Assembly (NCBI GenBank): GCA_937917025.1
Contig: CALFSF010000225.1
Coordinates: forward strand, 1 to 10,699
Length of the DNA: 10,699 nucleotides
Direction: 5' to 3'
From: an uncultured Paraburkholderia sp.
Lineage (GTDB): Bacteria; Pseudomonadota; Gammaproteobacteria; Burkholderiales; Burkholderiaceae
The notes beneath the pieces were generated by a model. That model did not search any database. It had not been told where the DNA came from and was given only the letters and a program-made list of their open reading frames with translations. The position numbers and the translations under genes are program-made. Position 1 is the first letter of the stretch. Each line of letters opens with the position of its first letter. This document shows positions 6,332 through 10,699 of the stretch, one piece after another.

Positions 6332-7184
6332 ACTCGACCCGGTTCCGCTGCCGGCGATCCATCATCGCGCACGGCCGGTGAAGCGAAACATCCTGGTGCG
6401 TATCGCGGGCTCCATCCTGCTCGGTCTCGCCGCGCTGCTGTGTTTCTGGCTTTTCGTGCTGCCCGTGGGCGTGGTCGCGCTCTCGAGCGTCGCGGCGCAC
6501 TGGTCGGGCACGATCCTGCCCGACGGTTTCAGCATGCGGTGGTTCGAACGCCTCGGTTCCAGCGATTTCGATGCGCTCACCACGAGCCTCGAAACCGGCT
6601 TCGGCGTTGCGGTGCTCGGCACCGTGCTCGGTTTGTGGCTTGCGCTGGCGCTCGAAGGACGCGATCGCCGCGGACTGGGCGCGCTCGTCGATACGATCGC
6701 GATGATGCCCAATGGCGTGCCGAGCGTCGTGCTCGGCCTGGCTGTGCTGATCGCGTATCACAAGGCGCCCGTCGACCTGTCGGGTTCAGCTGCGATCGTC
6801 GTGTTCGTGCAGCTCGCGCTCGTCCTGCCGTTCTGCTATCGCTGCGCAAGCGCCGCATTGCGTCCCGAACTGACCATCCTGCGTGAAGCGGCGGCCAGTC
6901 TCGGTGCACCGCCTTCGATGGTGTTGCGGCGCGTCGTGCTGCCGCAGCTCGTGCCGGCCATCCGCGCGAGTCTCGCGCTGGGCTTTGCGCTGTCGCTCGG
7001 CGAACTGGGCGCGACCCTGACTGTTTATCCGCCGGGTTTTGCAACCGTGCCGATCGTCGTCGTTGGGCAGGTCGAGCGTGGTTATTACCTGCCGGCTTCC
7101 GCACTTTCGCTGATTCTTCTGCTCGTCTCGCTCGCTGCGCTGCTGCTGATCGCCGCTCGCGTGCCACGCCGTCGCGTGGACTGA
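6321..7184 (+). CDS. phnV: 2-aminoethylphosphonate ABC transporter permease 2
   Basis: The 287-residue second permease subunit of the AEP importer. Six hydrophobic segments are visible at about residues 31-55, 90-112, 122-146, 155-176, 213-235 and 260-280. The EAA loop is at about 188-212 (EAAASLGAPPSMVLRRVVLPQLVPA), the partner of the PhnU loop; the two share EAAxSLGAP and point to ancient duplication. The ATG at 6321 is preceded by AGGAGG (6307-6312) with an eight-base spacer; a GTG at 6312 is in frame but overlaps that site. The first 11 bases overlap the end of phnU. It is the last gene of phnSTUV, since a possible terminator overlaps its stop codon. Confidence 0.9.
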   Translation: MDAELDPVPLPAIHHRARPVKRNILVRIAGSILLGLAALLCFWLFVLPVGVVALSSVAAHWSGTILPDGFSMRWFERLGSSDFDALTTSLETGFGVAVLGTVLGLWLALALEGRDRRGLGALVDTIAMMPNGVPSVVLGLAVLIAYHKAPVDLSGSAAIVVFVQLALVLPFCYRCASAALRPELTILREAAASLGAPPSMVLRRVVLPQLVPAIRASLALGFALSLGELGATLTVYPPGFATVPIVVVGQVERGYYLPASALSLILLLVSLAALLLIAARVPRRRVD

Positions 7185-7207
7185 CCGGCTACCGTCCAGA
7201 TTTTTTT
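7177..7207 (+). terminator. possible intrinsic terminator after phnV
   Basis: TGGAC (7177-7181) and GTCCA (7194-7198) are perfect arms around a 12-nt loop that can pair further (CGG/CCG). Seven T follow at 7201-7207. The structure overlaps the phnV stop codon. The stem is short, so termination may be partial and some transcripts could continue into phnA. Confidence 0.4.
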
Positions 7208-7234
7208 CGTGATGTGTCCCTCGTCGGCGCATCA

Positions 7235-7248
7235 CACATATCGATGTG
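7235..7248. repeat. inverted repeat upstream of the phnA element
   Basis: CACAT (7235-7239) and ATGTG (7244-7248) flank ATCG, just before the CAAAAAATG box at 7250. A further ATGTG lies at 7212-7216. These half-sites could bind a dimeric regulator upstream of the phnA promoter; the arms are only 5 bp, so chance is possible. Confidence 0.25.
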
Positions 7249-7249
7249 G

Positions 7250-7287
7250 CAAAAAATGTCGAAATGACCGAAAATATGCAAAACGCT
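7250..7287 (+). promoter_or_regulatory. shared phn promoter/operator element, phnA copy
   Basis: CAAAAAATG (7250-7258), 15 nt, ATATGCA (7274-7280), AAA, CGCT (7284-7287). It matches the element upstream of phnW (2940-2902 on the minus strand) in order, spacing and direction relative to the gene. Unlike the phnW copy it lies far from its gene: 188 bp separate it from the phnA ATG, so a transcript from here would carry a long leader. It supports a separate phnA-phnY transcript. Confidence 0.45.
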
Positions 7288-7374
7288 GCCAGCAATGCGA
7301 TTGGGTGAACGATCGCCGATGGCAACCGCGCACGTGGCGACATGCTTAACGAAGCTGACTGGGCCGCGTAGTTG

Positions 7375-7410
7375 CCGGTGTCGCGCGGGCCGTGCGGTCT
7401 GCGATACCGG
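7375..7410 (+). repeat. 10-bp stem in the phnA leader
   Basis: CCGGTGTCGC (7375-7384) and GCGATACCGG (7401-7410) pair over ten positions, with one G-U in RNA, around a 16-nt loop. It lies 65-101 nt before the phnA start codon. No U-run follows, so it is not a terminator. It is the most stable-looking structure in the otherwise gene-free 7185-7475 stretch; a small palindrome (CAGTC, TT, GACTG at 7418-7429) follows it. Confidence 0.35.
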
Positions 7411-7475
7411 GCCGCTCCAGTCTTGACTGATGACCGGTGAAGAACGCGCGTGATCGACGCGAATGGATGAAGACG

Positions 7476-8735
7476 ATGTCAAACCTGACTCAACGCAGTT
7501 TCGAAGCCAACGGTCGCCAGTACGCCTTTCCATCGACGCCGACTGTCGTCGTGTGCGTCGATGGCTGCGAATACGACTATCTGGAAGCCGCGGTCGCGGC
7601 CGGCGTCGCGCCCTTCCTCGGCAGGATACTGAAGGGCGGCACGGCCTTTAAGGGCGACTGCGTGATTCCGTCCTTTACCAACCCGAATAACCTGTCGATC
7701 GTCTGCGGCGTGCCGCCTTCGGTGCACGGCATTTGCGGCAACTATTTCTGGGATCCGGACGCGAACGGCGGCAAGGGCGCCGAAGTCATGATGAACGATC
7801 CCGCGTATCTGCGAGCCGGCACGCTGCTGGCCGCCGCGTCGGAAGTGGACGCGAAAGTGGCGGTCGTGACGGCGAAGGACAAGCTGCGCCGTCTGCTTGG
7901 CTGGCAGATGAAAGGCATCTGCTTTTCCGCCGAAAAAGCAGACAGCGTGACGCGTGAGGAAAACGGCATCGACAACGTACTCGATCTGGTCGGCCTGCCG
8001 TTGCCGGACGTCTACAGCGCGGGGCTGTCCGAATTCGTGTTTGCGGCGGGCGTGCGGCTCGCCGAAACCCGCAAGCTCGACCTGATGTATCTGTCGACCA
8101 CCGATTACGTGCAGCACAAGTCCGCGCCGGGCACCGAAGGTGCAAACGCGTTCTACGCGATGATGGACGGCTACCTGGCAAAGCTCGACGCACTTGGCTG
8201 GGTGGTCGCGCTGACCGCCGACCACGGCATGAACGCAAAGCACGATCCGAAGACGGGCGAGCCGAATGTGATCTACCTGCAGGACGTGCTGGACGACTGG
8301 CTCGGCGCGCAAACCGCGCGCGTGATTCTGCCGATCACCGATCCGTATGTGGTTCACCACGGTGCGCTCGGTTCGTTCGCAACGGTTTATCTGCCGCGTG
8401 ATGTCGGCGCCGCTCAGGTCATCGAACGCATCGGCGGTCTGCCGGGCATCGAAGTCGTGCTCGACAACAAGGCAGCGTGCGAGCGCTTCGAATTGCCGAA
8501 CGACCGCGTGGGCGACATCGTCGTGGTCAGCACGCGCAACGTCGTGCTGGGTACGCGCCGCGAACAGCACGATCTGTCCGGCCTGACGGTGCCGCTGCGC
8601 TCGCACGGCGGTTTGTCCGAGCAGACCGTGCCACTGCTTTTCAATCGCCCGATCGAACGCTCCGCGACGCAAGGGCGGCGTCTGCGCAATTTCGACATCT
8701 TCGATCTTGCGCTCAACCATGTGGTGCAATCATGA
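7476..8735 (+). CDS. phnA: phosphonoacetate hydrolase
   Basis: PhnA is a cytoplasmic di-zinc enzyme of the alkaline phosphatase superfamily that hydrolyses phosphonoacetate to acetate and phosphate, the C-P bond-breaking step. The 419-residue product matches the family end to end. The expected metal ligands are all present: Asp29 (VVCVDGCE), the nucleophile Thr68 (IPSFTNPNN), Asp210 and His214 (STTDYVQHK), Asp249 and His250 (TADHGMN) and His377 (LRSHGGLSEQ). Other family blocks are GICGNYFWD, VTAKDKLRRLLG, ICFSAEKAD and PITDPYVVHHGALGSFATVYL. I chose ATG 7476, because this numbering puts Thr68 and His377 at the family positions; ATG 7467 and GTG 7437 are in frame upstream but less likely. The ribosome site is weak (GAAG). 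Its stop overlaps the phnY start (ATGA), so the two are translationally coupled. It should be transcribed from the region around 7250. Confidence 0.97.
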   Translation: MSNLTQRSFEANGRQYAFPSTPTVVVCVDGCEYDYLEAAVAAGVAPFLGRILKGGTAFKGDCVIPSFTNPNNLSIVCGVPPSVHGICGNYFWDPDANGGKGAEVMMNDPAYLRAGTLLAAASEVDAKVAVVTAKDKLRRLLGWQMKGICFSAEKADSVTREENGIDNVLDLVGLPLPDVYSAGLSEFVFAAGVRLAETRKLDLMYLSTTDYVQHKSAPGTEGANAFYAMMDGYLAKLDALGWVVALTADHGMNAKHDPKTGEPNVIYLQDVLDDWLGAQTARVILPITDPYVVHHGALGSFATVYLPRDVGAAQVIERIGGLPGIEVVLDNKAACERFELPNDRVGDIVVVSTRNVVLGTRREQHDLSGLTVPLRSHGGLSEQTVPLLFNRPIERSATQGRRLRNFDIFDLALNHVVQS

Positions 8736-10186
8736 ATGCGCTCACGCATAAGGATCACCCCGCGTTTCGTGTTGAGGCGCTGCGTCTGAAGGGCGAGCGC
8801 GCGATGCGCGATCGCGCGCTGGATGTATTCGATCCTTATACGGGGCTGCGCGTGGGCACGGTGCCGCTTGCAAGCGTCGACGATGTGCGCGGCGCGTTCG
8901 AATACGCAGCTGCGTATCAGTCGAAGCTCACGCGCTACGAACGCTCGCGGATTCTCGAGCGCGCGGCTGAGTTGATGCGGGAGCGCACCGAAGAAGCGTC
9001 GGATCTGATCTCGCTCGAATCCGGCCTGTCGAAGCAGGATTCGCGCTACGAGATCGGGCGCGTCGCGGATGTGCTGAAGTTTTCGTCGATCGAAGCGTTG
9101 CGCGACGACGGCCAGAGTTTTTCGTGCGATCTCACGCCGCATGGCAAGAAGCGTCGCGTGTTTACGCAGCGCGAGCCGCTCGCGGGCGTGATCGTTGCGA
9201 TCACGCCATTCAACCATCCGATGAACCAGGTCGCGCACAAGGTGGCGCCGGCGATCGCGACCAACAACTGCGTGCTGCTGAAGCCGTCGGAGAAAGTGCC
9301 GCTCTCCGCATACTATTTCGCGGACATCCTGTACGAAGCCGGTTTGCCCGCGCCGATGCTGCAGGTCGTGACGGGCGACCCGCGCGAAATCGCCGACGAG
9401 CTCGTGACGAATCCGCGCGCTGAACTCGTGACGTTCACGGGCGGCGTGGCAATCGGCAAACACATCGCGGCGCGAGCGGGCTACCGGCGCGTCGTGCTGG
9501 AGCTGGGCGGCAACGACCCGCTGATCGTGCTCGAAGACGCCGATCTCGAACGCGCGGCCACGCTCGCGGTGCTGGGCTCGTACAAGAACTCCGGGCAGCG
9601 TTGCACGGCGGTCAAACGCATGCTCGTGCAAAAGAGCGTTGCCGCGCGTTTCACTGAGATCGTGGTGGAGAAAACCCGCGCGTGGGTCTACGGCGATCCG
9701 TTCGACGCGGCAAACCAGATGGGCACCGTCATCGACGAAGCTGCCGCAAAGTTCTTCGAATCGCGCGTGAACGAAGCGGTGGCGCAGGGCGCGCGGCTGC
9801 TCGTGGGCAACCAGCGCCGCGGCGCGCTGTATTCGCCGACGGTTCTCGATCGGGTTGATCCTTCGATGGCGCTCGTGCGCGAGGAAACGTTCGGTCCGGT
9901 GTCGCCGGTCATCACGTTCGATACGCTCGACGACGCGATCCAGATCAGCAACGGCACGGCGTTCGGGTTGTCATCGGGCGTCTGCACGAACCGTCAGGAC
10001 GCGATCATCCGTTTCGTCAACGAGCTGCGCGTCGGCACGGTGAACGTATGGGAAGTGCCGGGCTACAGGTCGGAATTGACGCCGTTTGGCGGTATCAAGG
10101 ATTCAGGCCTTGGTTACAAGGAAGGCGTGCAGGAAGCGATGAAGAGCTTCACTAACCTGAAGACGTTTTCGTTACCGTGGGAGTAA
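8732..10186 (+). CDS. phnY: phosphonoacetaldehyde dehydrogenase
   Basis: PhnY is an NAD(P)-dependent aldehyde dehydrogenase that oxidises phosphonoacetaldehyde, the PhnW product, to phosphonoacetate, the PhnA substrate. The 484-residue protein has the full ALDH fold. The active-site Asn161 lies in ITPFNHPMNQV, Lys184 in LLKPSEKVPL binds the cofactor, FTGG lies at 235-238, the general base is Glu257 in VVLELGGNDP, and the nucleophile is Cys291 in NSGQRCTAVKRM, the number reported for the Sinorhizobium meliloti PhnY. EETFGPVSPV and the C-terminal PFGGIKDSGLGYKEGVQEAM complete the family pattern. The ATG at 8732 overlaps the phnA stop as ATGA; the frame is open to 8477 inside phnA, but that part is a shadow. 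This PhnY is unrelated to the dioxygenase PhnY* (partner of PhnZ). The adjacency to phnA and phnW makes the substrate call strong. Confidence 0.96.
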   Translation: MNALTHKDHPAFRVEALRLKGERAMRDRALDVFDPYTGLRVGTVPLASVDDVRGAFEYAAAYQSKLTRYERSRILERAAELMRERTEEASDLISLESGLSKQDSRYEIGRVADVLKFSSIEALRDDGQSFSCDLTPHGKKRRVFTQREPLAGVIVAITPFNHPMNQVAHKVAPAIATNNCVLLKPSEKVPLSAYYFADILYEAGLPAPMLQVVTGDPREIADELVTNPRAELVTFTGGVAIGKHIAARAGYRRVVLELGGNDPLIVLEDADLERAATLAVLGSYKNSGQRCTAVKRMLVQKSVAARFTEIVVEKTRAWVYGDPFDAANQMGTVIDEAAAKFFESRVNEAVAQGARLLVGNQRRGALYSPTVLDRVDPSMALVREETFGPVSPVITFDTLDDAIQISNGTAFGLSSGVCTNRQDAIIRFVNELRVGTVNVWEVPGYRSELTPFGGIKDSGLGYKEGVQEAMKSFTNLKTFSLPWE

Positions 10187-10190
10187 GAGC

Positions 10191-10699
10191 GTGGCATTGA
10201 GTCTGGACGACATCCGTACGTTGTTCGAGCGGCACGGCGAGCTCGCCTATAGCGGGGAGCCTGTCACGCAGCTCGAACACGCATTGCAGAGCGGGGCACT
10301 CGCGGAAGAAGCGGGCGCGGGCGATGAACTGATCGCCGCAGCTTTCCTTCACGATCTCGGACACCTGCTGAACCAGCAGGGCGAGACGCCGACGGCGCGC
10401 GGCATCGACGACCTGCATCAATATTTCGCGTTACCGTTCCTGCGGCCGGTGCTGCCGGAGGCGGTACTGGAGCCGATCCGTCTGCATGTGGACGCCAAGC
10501 GCTGCCTGTGCGCGATCGACGAAACGTACTTCGGACAACTGTCGGCCGATGCGGTGCGAAGCCTCGAGTTGCAGGGTGGTATCTATAGCAGCGACGAGGC
10601 ACGGGCCTTCCTCGCCAAACCCTACGCGGAAGACGCACTGCGCCTGCGCAGATGGGACGACTGCGCGAAAGAAGCGAACCGCGGCACACCGTACGTCGA
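10191..10699 (+). CDS. PhnZ-type HD-domain C-P cleaving oxygenase, 5' part (runs off right edge)
   Basis: 169 codons are visible from a GTG at 10191, seven bases after GGGAG and four bases after the phnY stop, with no internal stop. The product belongs to the phosphonate-associated HD family (TIGR03276 type, about 180-190 residues), so nearly all is present. PhnZ is a mixed-valent di-iron oxygenase, related to myo-inositol oxygenase, that cleaves (R)-1-hydroxy-2-aminoethylphosphonate to glycine and phosphate. Its key residues appear in order: Tyr20 and Glu23 (AYSGEPVTQLEHALQSG), His30, His54-Asp55 and His58 (AFLHDLGH), His76 (DLHQYF), His99 and Lys103 (LHVDAKR) and Asp156 (RRWDDCAK), all 4-5 below the PhnZ numbers. 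A TmpB-like enzyme acting on the trimethylated substrate has the same fold and cannot be excluded. The dioxygenase partner (PhnY* or TmpA) is not in the window and might lie just downstream. Confidence 0.85.
   Translation, partial: MALSLDDIRTLFERHGELAYSGEPVTQLEHALQSGALAEEAGAGDELIAAAFLHDLGHLLNQQGETPTARGIDDLHQYFALPFLRPVLPEAVLEPIRLHVDAKRCLCAIDETYFGQLSADAVRSLELQGGIYSSDEARAFLAKPYAEDALRLRRWDDCAKEANRGTPYV

Noticed and set aside
7319..7426. 35-codon ORF (begins MATAHVATCLTK) in the phnA leader
   Set aside because: It has no convincing ribosome site and no recognisable leader-peptide pattern, and it spans the leader stem. It remains possible but unsupported.
1..10699. CRISPR array, tRNA/rRNA gene, insertion sequence, attachment site or phage gene
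   Set aside because: I found no regularly spaced repeats, no clover-leaf-like or rRNA sequence, no transposase or integrase frame, and no terminal inverted repeats with target duplications. The coding frames look compositionally uniform.

Overview
The window comes from a high-GC proteobacterium. Gene content, gene order and codon use fit Burkholderia sensu lato (Burkholderia, Paraburkholderia or Caballeronia), although this genus-level call is an inference. It carries almost all of a 2-aminoethylphosphonate (AEP, ciliatine) uptake and degradation cluster.

Layout, left to right. Positions 1-783 (minus strand, running off the left edge) encode the N-terminal 261 residues of a divergent UbiB/ABC1-type kinase-like protein. 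It is transcribed divergently from a DeoR-family regulator (939-1694, +). The regulator converges on phnW (1746-2858, -), the AEP:pyruvate aminotransferase. A 332-bp divergent control region (2859-3190) separates phnW from the four-gene ABC importer phnSTUV (3191-7184, +; the last three genes overlap). A possible intrinsic terminator follows phnV. A 291-bp leader region then precedes phnA (phosphonoacetate hydrolase), phnY (phosphonoacetaldehyde dehydrogenase, ATGA overlap with phnA) and the 5' 169 codons of a PhnZ-type HD-domain oxygenase that runs off the right edge.

How the genes work together: PhnSTUV imports AEP. PhnW transaminates it to phosphonoacetaldehyde (alanine is the by-product). 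PhnY oxidises that to phosphonoacetate. PhnA hydrolyses the C-P bond to acetate and phosphate. There is no phnX, so this is the PhnWAY version of the pathway. The HD protein keeps every residue I could compare with the PhnZ di-iron site, so a second, oxidative C-P cleavage route probably begins at the right edge. Its alpha-ketoglutarate dioxygenase partner is not inside the window.

The enzymes and transporter are known families. The least expected signal is non-coding: a roughly 39-bp element (CAAAAAATG, 15-16 nt, ATATGCA, 3 nt, CGCT) occurs upstream of both phnW and phnA, each copy pointing toward its gene. It looks like a shared promoter/operator tying the separate phn transcripts together. 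The two phn intergenic regions also hold several inverted repeats.
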